The notes beneath the pieces were generated by a model. The model saw only the letters and a list, made by a program, of their open reading frames with translations, was not told the origin of the DNA and did not search any database. Positions 14,254 through 23,106 of a stretch of DNA of 24,859 nt are shown one piece after another. This stretch comes from Bacteroidales bacterium. Its GTDB lineage: Bacteria > Bacteroidota > Bacteroidia > Bacteroidales > VadinHA17. Both the position numbers and the translations under genes were made by a program. The stretch is from the NCBI GenBank assembly GCA_016936695.1, contig JAFGXK010000221.1, forward strand, positions 1-24,859. Direction: 5' to 3'. The stretch's first letter is position 1. Every line of letters begins with the position of its first letter.

Positions 14254-16314
14254 ATGATAAATGACAAACTAATAAATCCTTCAAGCATTGCCGTTGTTGG
14301 CGGATCAGACGATCTCATGAAACCCGGAGGAAAGATCCTTCAGAATATTATCGAGGGTAATTATTCCGGCAGCCTCATGGTTGTTAATCCAAAGCAGGAT
14401 GTGGTTCAGGGTGTAAAATCATACCGCGACATAAGGAAAATCCCGCCAGTCGATCTGGCAATTCTCGCGATATCCTCAAAATACTGCCTCGAAGTTGTTG
14501 ATGTTCTCGCCCGTCAGAAGAATGTCAAAGCTTTTATTATCATTTCAGCGGGTTTCAGTGAGACCAGCGAGGAAGGAGGGAAGCTTGAAAAAGAGATTGC
14601 ATCAATTATTAGCGAAACGGATGGTTGTCTCATCGGACCCAACTGCATTGGAGTTGTTACACGTTCATATCACGGTGTATTCACAACTCCTGTGCCTTTA
14701 TTGAGCGACAAGGGCTGCGACTTTGTCTCCGGCTCCGGCGCGACCGCCCTCTTTATAATTGAATCGGCTCTTCCCAAGGGACTCCGCTTCTCAAGCGTTT
14801 TCTCAGTGGGCAACAGCGCCCAGACAGGCGTGGAGGAGGTGCTTGAGTACTGGGATCTGAACTTCGATCCGGTAAACAGCTCACTAATAAAACTTATCTA
14901 CGTCGAGTCCATATCCAATCCCGACAAACTGCTCCACCATGCTTCATCACTTATTCGCAAGGGATGCAGGATAGCTGCCATCAAGGCTGGTACAACAGAA
15001 GCGGGGAGCCGTGCTGCGACATCCCATACTGGTGCCATGGCTTCATCCGATTCGGCAGTTGAAGCCCTTTTTCGCAAATCGGGCATAGTCAGATGCACAG
15101 GCCGGGAGGAACTTACAACCGTAGCTTCCGTATTTATGCACAAACCGCTTAAAGGCAGGAATATAGCAATTATTACTCATGCCGGCGGACCGGCAGTAAT
15201 GCTTACGGATGCTCTTTCAGCAGGGGGAATGAATATTCCAAAATTCAGCCAGGGCGATCAGGATATGATACTGGGAATGATGAATCCCGGAGCTTCGGCG
15301 CTTAACCCTATCGATATGATCGCCACAGGATCTATTGAACAGCTTGGCAATGTAATAGACTATGTCGACGGGGAGGTGAAAGGCATTGACGGCATGAGTG
15401 TTATTTTCGGGAACAACGGACTCAACGACATGACGGGGGTTTATGATCTCCTGCACAGGAAAATCATGGGATGCAGGAAGCCTCTTTACCCCATACTCCC
15501 TTCAATATCCAGCTCCTTCAGGGAACTCGAATATTTTATGAGCAAGGGGAATGTGAATTTTCCCGATGAGGTCGTCCTTGGCAGAGCGTTAACCAGGATT
15601 TACAATACTCCCCATCCTGCTGAAGGAAAAATCTTTCTCGACAAGGTTGATGTTCCGCAGATAAGAAGGGTTATCGACAGCTGCGATAACGGATACCTTG
15701 AACCGGCCAGGATACAGGAAATCCTCAGAGCGGCAAACATACCCCTTGTGAAGGAGGGAGTGGCTCTTAGCCGCAAAGAGATCATTGAACTTGCCGAAGA
15801 CACAGGCTACCCTGTTGCTCTTAAGGTTGTCGGTCCCGTTCACAAGTCGGATGTCGGAGGTGTGACTCTTAATATTAAATCACAACGTCACCTGGAGGCT
15901 GAATTCGAAAGGATGGAAAAGATCGACGGCGTTACCGGCGTTATGGTTCAGGAAATGATCGCTGGTACTGAACTTTTCATAGGTGCTAAATATGAACCCA
16001 GGTTTGGACATATTATCCTTTGCGGACTCGGAGGGATTTTCGTTGAGGTTCTCGGCGACGTTTCTTCAGGTCTAGCTCCCCTTACCCTCAGCGAAGCCGT
16101 TTCAATGATAAGGAACCTTAGGGCATACAAAATTATAAAGGGTACAAGGGGAAAACCAGGTATCAACGAAGCCTTATTCGCCGAGATTATTGTCCGCCTT
16201 TCAAGTCTGCTCCGCTTTGCCACTGAAATCAAGGAACTCGACCTTAATCCCTTGATTGGCAGTCAGAAGAGTGTAACGGTGGTCGATGCAAGGATCAGGA
16301 TCGAGAAAGGTTAG
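14254..16314 (+). CDS. acd: ADP-forming acyl-CoA (acetyl-CoA) synthetase, fused alpha-beta
   Basis: 686 residues, normal for single-chain ADP-forming acyl-CoA synthetases. CoA-binding Rossmann domain at the N-terminus (SIAVVGGSDD), succinyl-CoA ligase-like domains with phosphohistidine His258 in SHTGAMA, and a C-terminal ATP-grasp domain with KVVGPVHKSDVGGV (His530). It converts acyl-CoA + ADP + Pi to free acid + ATP + CoA, the substrate-level phosphorylation step of peptide and amino-acid fermentation. It precedes the ACT, ligase, aminotransferase and oxidoreductase genes, so aryl- or branched-chain acyl-CoA are likely substrates; this is inferred from context. Confidence 0.9.
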   Translation: MINDKLINPSSIAVVGGSDDLMKPGGKILQNIIEGNYSGSLMVVNPKQDVVQGVKSYRDIRKIPPVDLAILAISSKYCLEVVDVLARQKNVKAFIIISAGFSETSEEGGKLEKEIASIISETDGCLIGPNCIGVVTRSYHGVFTTPVPLLSDKGCDFVSGSGATALFIIESALPKGLRFSSVFSVGNSAQTGVEEVLEYWDLNFDPVNSSLIKLIYVESISNPDKLLHHASSLIRKGCRIAAIKAGTTEAGSRAATSHTGAMASSDSAVEALFRKSGIVRCTGREELTTVASVFMHKPLKGRNIAIITHAGGPAVMLTDALSAGGMNIPKFSQGDQDMILGMMNPGASALNPIDMIATGSIEQLGNVIDYVDGEVKGIDGMSVIFGNNGLNDMTGVYDLLHRKIMGCRKPLYPILPSISSSFRELEYFMSKGNVNFPDEVVLGRALTRIYNTPHPAEGKIFLDKVDVPQIRRVIDSCDNGYLEPARIQEILRAANIPLVKEGVALSRKEIIELAEDTGYPVALKVVGPVHKSDVGGVTLNIKSQRHLEAEFERMEKIDGVTGVMVQEMIAGTELFIGAKYEPRFGHIILCGLGGIFVEVLGDVSSGLAPLTLSEAVSMIRNLRAYKIIKGTRGKPGINEALFAEIIVRLSSLLRFATEIKELDLNPLIGSQKSVTVVDARIRIEKG

Positions 16315-16389
16315 TGACCATTTTCCTGAATTATCTTCAAAATTTTACTTATGTTGGAGGACTTTTTCAGACTTAAATTTATCCAGCAA

Positions 16390-16415
16390 CCCTCTTTCGC
16401 TAAAGCTTCAGAGGG
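16390..16415. repeat. Imperfect inverted repeat (CCCTCT...AGAGGG)
   Basis: CCCTCTTTCGCT-AA-AGCTTCAGAGGG pairs over nine of twelve positions with a 3x3 internal loop. It directly precedes the heptamer array, so both may belong to one mobile or low-complexity intergenic element. Confidence 0.5.
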
Positions 16416-16420
16416 CAAAG

Positions 16421-16490
16421 CCAGTAACCAGCAACCAGTAACCAGCAACCAGTAACCAGCAACCAGTAAGCAGTAACCAGCAACCAGCAA
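16421..16490 (+). repeat. Ten heptamer repeats (CCAGTAA/CCAGCAA)
   Basis: Ten 7-bp units, mostly alternating CCAGTAA and CCAGCAA (one GCAGTAA), ending 20 nt before the ATG of the ACT-domain gene. The same family and orientation as 6560-6636, nearly 10 kb away in another operon. Confidence 0.9.
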
Positions 16491-16510
16491 CAAGTTAAAT
16501 TAATTCCACA

Positions 16511-16939
16511 ATGATAATCCCACAGCTTTCGGTCTTTCTTGAAAATAAGTCAGGGCGCCTTACCGAGGTACTGGAAGTACTTGGAAAAGGCAGCATAAGG
16601 ATAATTGCCCTAAGTATCGCCGATACGTCTGAATTCGGAATACTGCGCCTGATTGTCCCCGATCCTGACAGGGCAAAAGCCTTGCTTAAGGAACAGCTTT
16701 TTACTGTCAATATCTCGGAAGTAATATCTGTAAAAACTCCCAATGAAGCGAAGTATTATGCCGGATTGCTAAGGATACTTTCCGATCTTGATATCAGCGT
16801 TGAATACACCTATGCATTCGCAAACGGCTCCGATGCTGTGATAGTGCTCCGATGCAGCAACAACGACGAAGCCGTAAAGGCACTCAGGGAAAATAAAATA
16901 GAACTGCTCAGCTCGAAGGAACTTTATGGGCTCAGTTGA
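16511..16939 (+). CDS. Tandem ACT-domain protein
   Basis: 142 residues made of two ACT-like domains (about 1-68 and 71-140), the first starting IPQLSVFLENKSGRL, a typical amino-acid-binding ACT opening. No catalytic domain. Such stand-alone double-ACT proteins are often encoded beside phenylacetate-CoA ligases and 2-oxoacid oxidoreductases and probably sense amino acids. The ligand is unknown. Confidence 0.85.
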   Translation: MIIPQLSVFLENKSGRLTEVLEVLGKGSIRIIALSIADTSEFGILRLIVPDPDRAKALLKEQLFTVNISEVISVKTPNEAKYYAGLLRILSDLDISVEYTYAFANGSDAVIVLRCSNNDEAVKALRENKIELLSSKELYGLS

Positions 16940-17063
16940 GTACAGGCCTTATAGCCGGTCAGAAACTCCGGCCGGACTTTTCAGGGACTTTTAAAAAATA
17001 AAAATCAGATCAAAAACATACAAATCAAAGCAAATAACAACGGAAATAAAGGAAGAACAGGAA

Positions 17064-18365
17064 ATGGAAATCTGGAACAGGCATTTTGAGTGCATGGATC
17101 GTGATGAGCTGAGTCGGGTTCAAAGTGAACGTCTGATTGAAACTGTTGAACGTGTTTACTTCAATGTTCCTTATTACAGGCATAAGATGCAGGAGGCGGG
17201 ACTTGGTCCCGAGAAGATAAGGTCGATATATGATATCAGGAAGCTTCCTTTTACTACAAAACAGGATCTCAGGGATAATTATCCTTTCGGCCTCTTTGCC
17301 GTTCCGATGAGTGAGATAGTAAGGATACATGCTTCGTCGGGTACCACCGGCAAGCCTACTGTAGTCGGTTATACCAGGAACGATATATCAACGTGGTCGG
17401 AGGTGATGGCACGCACACTTACCAGTGCAGGTGCCAACCGTCACGACTTCATCCAGATCGCATACGGATATGGACTTTTCACCGGCGGACTTGGATTGCA
17501 TTACGGCGGTGAGAAGATTGGAGCTTCGGTAATACCCATATCGGGTGGAAATACCCAGCGCCAAATCCAGATAATGCACGATTTTGGGAGCACTGTTCTT
17601 GCTTGTACCCCTTCATACGCGCTTTATCTGGCCGAAGCCATGATTGAAAGCGGGATCAGCCGCGATGAGTTCAAACTGAAGGCGGGTGTTTTCGGTGCCG
17701 AGCCCTGGACCGAAAACATGAGGAAGGAGATTGAAGACAAACTCAGGATCAAGGCAATAGACATATACGGATTAAGCGAGGTGATAGGCCCCGGTGTAGC
17801 AAGCGAATGTCTTGCCCAGGAGGGCCTCCATATTTTCGAAGACCATTTTTACCCGGAGATCATCGATCCCGAGACTCATGAGGTTCTTCCCGAGGGTGCT
17901 GTGGGAGAACTGGTTTTCACCACGCTGACCAAGGAGGGACTTCCTCTTATCAGGTACCGGACACGCGATCTCACAAGGCTTAACTACGGAAGATGCAAAT
18001 GCGGACGTACAATGGTCAGAATGGATAAGTGTCTTGGCAGGAGCGATGACATGCTGATCATCCGGGGTGTGAACCTGTTCCCGTCGCAGGTCGAAAGCAT
18101 TCTGCTTGAGATGAGTGAGATAAAGCCTCATTATCAGCTTATTGTTGACAGGATCAATAATCTCGACACTCTCGAATTGAAAGTCGAGGTCGATGAAGCC
18201 TTCTTCCTCGATAAAATAAGCCAGCTCGAAGCACTGCGGATGAAAATTCAGGATAACCTGCAGAGCTCTCTTGGACTTGGAATAAAAGTAACCCTTATAG
18301 AACCCAAAATTCTGGAGAGAAGTGAAGGCAAGTCAAAAAGGGTCATCGATAAAAGAAAATTTTAA
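17064..18365 (+). CDS. paaK: Phenylacetate-CoA ligase family protein
   Basis: 433 residues, normal for PaaK. Adenylate-forming motifs: HASSGTTGKPT (ATP/phosphate loop), YGLSEVIGPG, YRTRDLT and GRSDDMLIIRGVNLFPSQVE, followed by the C-terminal AMP-binding lid. It forms aryl- or acyl-CoA from the free acid with ATP to AMP. A reasonable ribosome-binding stretch (AAGGAAGAACAGGAA) precedes the ATG. It sits next to the ACT, aminotransferase and oxidoreductase genes, so aromatic acids such as phenylacetate or indoleacetate are likely substrates. Its coexistence with the ADP-forming synthetase is discussed as a finding. Confidence 0.88.
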   Translation: MEIWNRHFECMDRDELSRVQSERLIETVERVYFNVPYYRHKMQEAGLGPEKIRSIYDIRKLPFTTKQDLRDNYPFGLFAVPMSEIVRIHASSGTTGKPTVVGYTRNDISTWSEVMARTLTSAGANRHDFIQIAYGYGLFTGGLGLHYGGEKIGASVIPISGGNTQRQIQIMHDFGSTVLACTPSYALYLAEAMIESGISRDEFKLKAGVFGAEPWTENMRKEIEDKLRIKAIDIYGLSEVIGPGVASECLAQEGLHIFEDHFYPEIIDPETHEVLPEGAVGELVFTTLTKEGLPLIRYRTRDLTRLNYGRCKCGRTMVRMDKCLGRSDDMLIIRGVNLFPSQVESILLEMSEIKPHYQLIVDRINNLDTLELKVEVDEAFFLDKISQLEALRMKIQDNLQSSLGLGIKVTLIEPKILERSEGKSKRVIDKRKF

Positions 18366-18371
18366 TCAATT

Positions 18372-19694
18372 ATGGGGATCATACCAATTCCAGAAGATAT
18401 AATAGAGTCAGTGAAGGAGTCCACCGGAATTCTTTCACCCGGGACTGCTTCAATAAGAGAGATTGTCTCCCTCGTCAATCGCTTAGAACGGGAGACTGGA
18501 ATCAGCTTCGTAAGAATGGAGATGGGTGTTCCAGGTCTGCCAGCCCCTGAAATAGGAACCAATGCTGAAATAGAAGCTCTCAAAAAAGGTGTGGGGGCGC
18601 TTTATCCCGATATTGCCGGTCTCCGTTCGCTCAAGGAAGAGTCCTCCCGTTTCATAAAGCTCTTTCTGGATATTGATATAAGCGCGGCAGGCTGTATCCC
18701 GACAGTAGGATCAATGATGGGATCGATGATCTGCTTCCTTGTGGCCAACAGGAACGACAGAACCAAAGAAGGATCTCTGTTTATTGATCCGGGATTTCCG
18801 GTTCAGAAACAGCAGGTAAAAATGCTCGGACATGATTATTTTTCATTTGATATTTATAACTACCGCGGATCGAAACTGAAGGCTAAGCTTGAGTCAATTC
18901 TAATAACGGGAAAGGTGTCATCCCTTATTTATTCCAATCCGAATAACCCGACATGGATATGCTTTACCGAGGAGGAACTTTCCATAATAGGCGAACTTTG
19001 CATGAAATATGACGTTATAGCCATAGAGGATCTTGCATATTTCGGGATGGACTTCAGAAAAGACTATCTTAATCCGGGGGAACCGCCTTTCCAGCCAACC
19101 GTGGCCCGTTATACTGACAATTATGTCCTGCTTATTTCCAGTTCAAAGATATTCAGCTATGCCGGTCAGAGAATTGCCATCATGGCAATTTCGGACCATC
19201 TGTTCAACCGCTCTTATCCCGACCTTCTCAGATATTACTCATCTGACAAGTTCGGTCATTCCGCCATATTCGGGGCGCTCTACGGCATTTCGGCCGGTGT
19301 AACGCATTCGGTTCAGTACGGTTTTTCGGCTCTGCTGAAAGCGGTCAACGACGGTAAATATAAATTCAGGGATGACATTATAGAGTATGGCGAGAAGGCC
19401 GGGATAATGAAGAAACTCTTCATTGATAACGGCTTTACGATAACTTACGACAAGGATATTGATGAGCCCATCGCCGACGGATTCTACTTTACAATTTCCT
19501 ATCCGGGAATGACTGCCTCTGAACTGATCGATGCGCTTATTCCGTTCGGAGTAAGTGCCATTACTCTCAATACAACGGGAAGCGAAAGAAAGGACGGCCT
19601 AAGGGCTTGCGTTTCGCAGGTTCCCCGTTCACTATTCGGTGATCTGGAATACCGACTGAAATCTTTCAGAAAAAAATATCCGGCAAATAATTAA
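18372..19694 (+). CDS. Class I/II PLP-dependent aminotransferase
   Basis: 440 residues. Fold-type I aminotransferase features: SNPNNPTW (substrate/PLP-phosphate region), EDLAYFGMD with the PLP-pyridine Asp, Schiff-base Lys259 in SSSKIFSYAGQR, and an Arg near RACVSQ at the C-terminus. It follows paaK by 6 nt and precedes the ferredoxin subunit by 10 nt. It probably makes the 2-oxoacid that the following oxidoreductase decarboxylates, from a branched-chain or aromatic amino acid; specificity cannot be read from the sequence. Confidence 0.87.
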   Translation: MGIIPIPEDIIESVKESTGILSPGTASIREIVSLVNRLERETGISFVRMEMGVPGLPAPEIGTNAEIEALKKGVGALYPDIAGLRSLKEESSRFIKLFLDIDISAAGCIPTVGSMMGSMICFLVANRNDRTKEGSLFIDPGFPVQKQQVKMLGHDYFSFDIYNYRGSKLKAKLESILITGKVSSLIYSNPNNPTWICFTEEELSIIGELCMKYDVIAIEDLAYFGMDFRKDYLNPGEPPFQPTVARYTDNYVLLISSSKIFSYAGQRIAIMAISDHLFNRSYPDLLRYYSSDKFGHSAIFGALYGISAGVTHSVQYGFSALLKAVNDGKYKFRDDIIEYGEKAGIMKKLFIDNGFTITYDKDIDEPIADGFYFTISYPGMTASELIDALIPFGVSAITLNTTGSERKDGLRACVSQVPRSLFGDLEYRLKSFRKKYPANN

Positions 19695-19704
19695 AAATCA
19701 CAAT

Positions 19705-19929
19705 ATGGCAAAAATCAAAGGAAGTATCGTAGTTGAAGTTGAGAGGTGTAAGGGATGCGAGATTTGCATGGTTTCATGTCCCACCGGTACAATTGCCATG
19801 GCCAGGGAGGTCAACAGCAAAGGTTACCATTATGCTTACCCTGCAAACCCCGATCTGTGCATAGGATGCGCCAACTGTGCGATCGTATGTCCCGACGGTG
19901 TAATAACAGTTTATAAAACAAAAGTATAG
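19705..19929 (+). CDS. korD: Ferredoxin (delta) subunit of 2-oxoacid:ferredoxin oxidoreductase
   Basis: 74 residues with two [4Fe-4S] motifs: CKGCEICMVSCP and CIGCANCAIVCP. Size and position before the alpha subunit match the delta/ferredoxin subunit of KGOR/VOR-type enzymes. It carries electrons from the TPP site to external ferredoxin. Confidence 0.9.
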   Translation: MAKIKGSIVVEVERCKGCEICMVSCPTGTIAMAREVNSKGYHYAYPANPDLCIGCANCAIVCPDGVITVYKTKV

Positions 19930-19933
19930 CGGC

Positions 19934-21004
19934 ATGGAACGAGAACTAAGATTAATGAAGGGAAATGAGGCTGTAGCCGAAGCTGCAATCAGAGCCGGGG
20001 CCGACGGCTATTTCGGATATCCCATAACGCCCCAGAGCGAGATAATTGAATATCTGATGGAGGCTAATCCCTATGAGACTACAGGAATGGTAGTTCTTCA
20101 GGCTGAAAGTGAAGTGGCTGCCATAAATATGGTCTATGGGGGAGCAGGGTGCGGTAAGAAAGTGATGACCACATCCTCATCCCCCGGTATAAGCCTTAAG
20201 CAGGAGGGGATATCTTATCTGGCAGGTGCTGAGCTACCGTGCCTCATTGTAAATGTTGTAAGAGGCGGTCCCGGGCTGGGCACCATCCAGCCAGCCCAGT
20301 CGGATTATTTCCAGGCCGTCAAGGGAGGCGGACATGGTGATTATCACCTCATTGTTCTTGCACCCGCTTCGGTTCAGGAAATGGCCGATTTTGTGGGTCT
20401 GGGATTTGAACTTGCGTTCAAATACAGGAATCCTGCAATGATACTTTCCGACGGCGCTATCGGTCAGATGATGGAAAAAGTATGGCTGAGCCCTCAAAAA
20501 GAGAGGTCCAGGGAAGTACCCGAATGGGCTACTACGGGAAAGCCTGAGAACAGGAAAAGGAATATCATTACATCATTGGAACTTGATCCTGACAGGCAGG
20601 AGGCCTTTAACCAGAAACTGGTGGCAAAATATAATGAGATCAGAGAAAAAGAGGTCCGTTTGGAAGAATATCAGTGCGAGGATGCGGAATATCTTCTGGT
20701 TGCCTACGGGACAAGCGCCAGAGTATGTCAAAAAGCTGTTCAGCTGGCTCGTGAGGAGGGTATCAGGGCCGGACTGTTACGACCAATCACACTTTTCCCT
20801 TTCCCGTCGAAACGGATACGCGAACTATCAGATCGGATCAAAATGGCATTGGCGGTAGAGATGAGCGCCGGACAAATGGTTGAGGATGTCATGCTCGCGG
20901 TGAATGGGAAAGTCCCTGTTTACCACTATGGCAGAATGGGAGGAATTGTTCCGACACCCGATGAAGTTGTTGAAAACCTAAAAGAAAGGATAATAGGAGG
21001 CTGA
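19934..21004 (+). CDS. vorB: 2-oxoacid:ferredoxin oxidoreductase alpha subunit (VorB/KorA type)
   Basis: 356 residues with the family opening LMKGNEAVAEAAIRAG, FGYPITPQSEI and TTSSSPGISLKQEG. It resembles proteins annotated as 3-methyl-2-oxobutanoate dehydrogenase VorB more than pyruvate enzymes, which are usually single long chains in this phylum. The complex oxidatively decarboxylates a 2-oxoacid to acyl-CoA and reduces ferredoxin. Exact substrate (branched-chain, 2-oxoglutarate or aromatic) is not certain. The last codons carry the ribosome-binding site of the next gene. Confidence 0.88.
   Translation: MERELRLMKGNEAVAEAAIRAGADGYFGYPITPQSEIIEYLMEANPYETTGMVVLQAESEVAAINMVYGGAGCGKKVMTTSSSPGISLKQEGISYLAGAELPCLIVNVVRGGPGLGTIQPAQSDYFQAVKGGGHGDYHLIVLAPASVQEMADFVGLGFELAFKYRNPAMILSDGAIGQMMEKVWLSPQKERSREVPEWATTGKPENRKRNIITSLELDPDRQEAFNQKLVAKYNEIREKEVRLEEYQCEDAEYLLVAYGTSARVCQKAVQLAREEGIRAGLLRPITLFPFPSKRIRELSDRIKMALAVEMSAGQMVEDVMLAVNGKVPVYHYGRMGGIVPTPDEVVENLKERIIGG
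20995..21000 (+). promoter_or_regulatory. Strong Shine-Dalgarno AGGAGG for the beta subunit
   Basis: A full AGGAGG lies 7 nt before the ATG at 21008, inside the last codons of the alpha subunit. It fixes the start of the beta subunit and stands out because most genes in this window have weak or absent Shine-Dalgarno sequences. Confidence 0.75.
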
Positions 21005-21007
21005 GTT

Positions 21008-21814
21008 ATGAAAGAAGTAACAGGAACAAAAGAATATATAAAACCCGAGAATCTGGTTTACAGGAAATCATCACTGCTAACCGATGATATAATGCACTAT
21101 TGTCCTGGTTGCGGCCACAGTACGACCCACAGGATACTTGCGGAGATCATTGAGGAGGAGGGTATCGCTCATGATGTTATCGGGATTTCCCCCGTGGGAT
21201 GTTCTGTGTTTATCTACAATTATATCGATATCGACTGGCAGGAGGCTGCCCATGGCAGGGCACCGGCACTGGCAACAGCAATAAAGCGACTGCTTCCTGA
21301 TAAATATGTATTTACTTACCAGGGCGACGGCGATCTCGCGGCAATAGGAACTGCTGAGACCATCCACAGCTGCAACAGGGGGGAAAACATCCTCATTATT
21401 TTTATAAATAACGGGATATACGGGATGACCGGAGGACAGATGGCTCCTACCACACTGCCCGGAATGAAATCATCAACATCCCCGTATGGAAGGGATGTCA
21501 AAACCATGGGCAATCCATTGAAAATAACCGATATAGTGGCTACTTTACCGGGAACCTGTTATGTCACCCGCCAAAGCGTGCACAGCCCGGTCAATGTCAG
21601 AAGGACCAAAAAAGCTATCCGCAAGGCATTTCAATACCAGAAACTGAACATGGGTACATGCTTTGTTGAGATCGTTTCAAACTGTCCTTCGGGCTGGAAG
21701 ATGACACCCGTCCAGGCAAATAAGTGGATGGAAGAAAACATGTTTCCATTTTATCCTCTGGGCGACTTTAAAGTGCCTGAAGAACAGCAAAGCCAACAAC
21801 CTAAAACCGAGTAA
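21008..21814 (+). CDS. korB: 2-oxoacid:ferredoxin oxidoreductase beta subunit (TPP-binding)
   Basis: 268 residues. HYCPGCGH near residue 30, TPP/Mg motif GDGDLAAIG followed by NN in FINNGIYGMTGGQ, and C-terminal EIVSNCPSGW. This is the standard beta subunit of KOR/VOR enzymes and forms the thiamine diphosphate site with the alpha subunit. The final residues (EEQQSQQPKTE) are a short polar tail. The gene is 3 nt after the alpha gene and 1 nt before the gamma gene. Confidence 0.9.
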   Translation: MKEVTGTKEYIKPENLVYRKSSLLTDDIMHYCPGCGHSTTHRILAEIIEEEGIAHDVIGISPVGCSVFIYNYIDIDWQEAAHGRAPALATAIKRLLPDKYVFTYQGDGDLAAIGTAETIHSCNRGENILIIFINNGIYGMTGGQMAPTTLPGMKSSTSPYGRDVKTMGNPLKITDIVATLPGTCYVTRQSVHSPVNVRRTKKAIRKAFQYQKLNMGTCFVEIVSNCPSGWKMTPVQANKWMEENMFPFYPLGDFKVPEEQQSQQPKTE

Positions 21815-21815
21815 A

Positions 21816-22367
21816 ATGACAGAAGAGATATTGATAGCCGGATTCGGAGGACAGGGAGTCCTCTCAATGGGTAAGATAATGGTTTATTCTGGAATGCTTC
21901 AGGATATGGAAGTGAGCTGGATGCCTTCCTACGGCCCTGAAATGAGGGGAGGCACTGCAAATGTTATTGTGATACTCAGCAGCGAACGGATCAGCTCACC
22001 TATAATTAGGCATTTTGATACGGCAATAATCCTTAACCAGCAGTCGCTCGATAAATTCGAAAAGTCAGTCAAGCCCGGAGGTCTGCTTATATATGATTCA
22101 AATGGTATTGTCCGACATCCGGAAAGGAAAGACATATCAATTTTCAGGATTGATGCTACCGAAGAGGCTGCAAGATTGCAGAGCTCGAAAACATCCAATA
22201 TGATCGTACTCGGAGGATTTCTGAAAATCAAACCGGTAATTTCGATGGAGAATGTGATAGCGGGACTGAAGAAATCACTTCCCGAGAGATATCATAAGAT
22301 GATCCCGGAGAACGAAAGATCACTTATAAGGGGCGGAGAAATAATAATGGAAATTAACAAGGTATAA
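21816..22367 (+). CDS. korC: 2-oxoacid:ferredoxin oxidoreductase gamma subunit
   Basis: 183 residues with the gamma-subunit signature ILIAGFGGQGVLSMGK and SWMPSYGPEMRGGTAN. It is the CoA-binding/structural gamma subunit and completes a delta-alpha-beta-gamma set. It is the last gene of the operon, 19 nt before a strong terminator hairpin. Confidence 0.9.
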   Translation: MTEEILIAGFGGQGVLSMGKIMVYSGMLQDMEVSWMPSYGPEMRGGTANVIVILSSERISSPIIRHFDTAIILNQQSLDKFEKSVKPGGLLIYDSNGIVRHPERKDISIFRIDATEEAARLQSSKTSNMIVLGGFLKIKPVISMENVIAGLKKSLPERYHKMIPENERSLIRGGEIIMEINKV

Positions 22368-22386
22368 CCAAAAACATCCTTGCTGG

Positions 22387-22437
22387 CCACAGAGTGAACC
22401 TGGACTGGTTTTTCAGGGCTCACTCTGTGGTTTTTTT
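22387..22437 (+). terminator. Rho-independent terminator after korC
   Basis: CCACAGAGTGA (22387-22397) pairs perfectly with TCACTCTGTGG (22420-22430), an 11-bp stem with a 22-nt loop, followed by seven T (22431-22437). It ends the rightward operon six bases before the stop of the leftward nadD gene. The minus-strand side lacks a T-tract directly after the stem. Confidence 0.9.
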
Positions 22438-22443
22438 CACTGC

Positions 22444-23037
22444 TCATTCGTAGAAATGCATTTCTGTGATGTATTTCCAGACAGCCGGATTGAGATAGTA
22501 CGACATGTTTTTCCCTTTTTTGATCCCATTTCTGATAAATGTACCTGAAATATCCATCAGCGGGGCATTAACCCAAAGAACCCTCGCCTTCCTGAGAACT
22601 TCCTCAAGTTGTTCATTTTCTTTCTTTACCGTACCAGGCCGGGGATAAATGTATATAGGAAATCTCTTCACAATCTCTTCTGCATTTTTCCATTTATGAA
22701 GTGTGTAAAGATTATCCTCTCCCATTACAAGTACAAATCTGTGTTGCTGATACCTCTCGGTAAGGAGAGCCATGGTATCGATTGTATAAGAGGGTGAAGA
22801 GCGGTTAAACTCAATGTCGGACGACTTCATGTCAGGATTTCCGCCAATGGCAAGATCGACAAGATAGAGTCTGTCGCGGTCGGAGAGCAGAGTTGATTTC
22901 TTCTTGAGAGGATTCTGCGGGCTAACCACAAACCAAAGCTCGTCGAGGTCGGTGAATTCCTTCATATATCCTGCAATGGCAAAGTGCCCGATGTGAACCG
23001 GATTGAACGAACCGAAAAACAAGCCTATTTTTGACAT
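22444..23037 (-). CDS. nadD: Nicotinate-nucleotide adenylyltransferase
   Basis: 197 residues. Nucleotidyltransferase motifs GLFFGSFNPVHIGH (5-18), SPSYTIDT and ISGTFIRN (the ISSTxIR equivalent). It makes deamido-NAD from nicotinate mononucleotide and ATP in NAD synthesis. It is last in a yicC-gmk-nadD series, an order often seen in Bacteroidota. Confidence 0.93.
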   Translation of the reverse strand: MSKIGLFFGSFNPVHIGHFAIAGYMKEFTDLDELWFVVSPQNPLKKKSTLLSDRDRLYLVDLAIGGNPDMKSSDIEFNRSSPSYTIDTMALLTERYQQHRFVLVMGEDNLYTLHKWKNAEEIVKRFPIYIYPRPGTVKKENEQLEEVLRKARVLWVNAPLMDISGTFIRNGIKKGKNMSYYLNPAVWKYITEMHFYE

Positions 23038-23106
23038 AGGATAATTATTGATTTGCAGATTATTTACGATAGAGCTTCTGACCCACGGTTAATGAGGCTG
23101 CTTCAG

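Noticed and set aside
16311..16493. Minus-strand open frame resembling a membrane peptide
   Set aside because: It is produced by the CCAGYAA heptamers and the neighbouring palindrome, not by coding sequence.
16960..17020. Terminator between the ACT gene and paaK
   Set aside because: The TCCGGCCGGA palindrome is not followed directly by a T-tract and no promoter is visible before paaK, so the operon probably continues.
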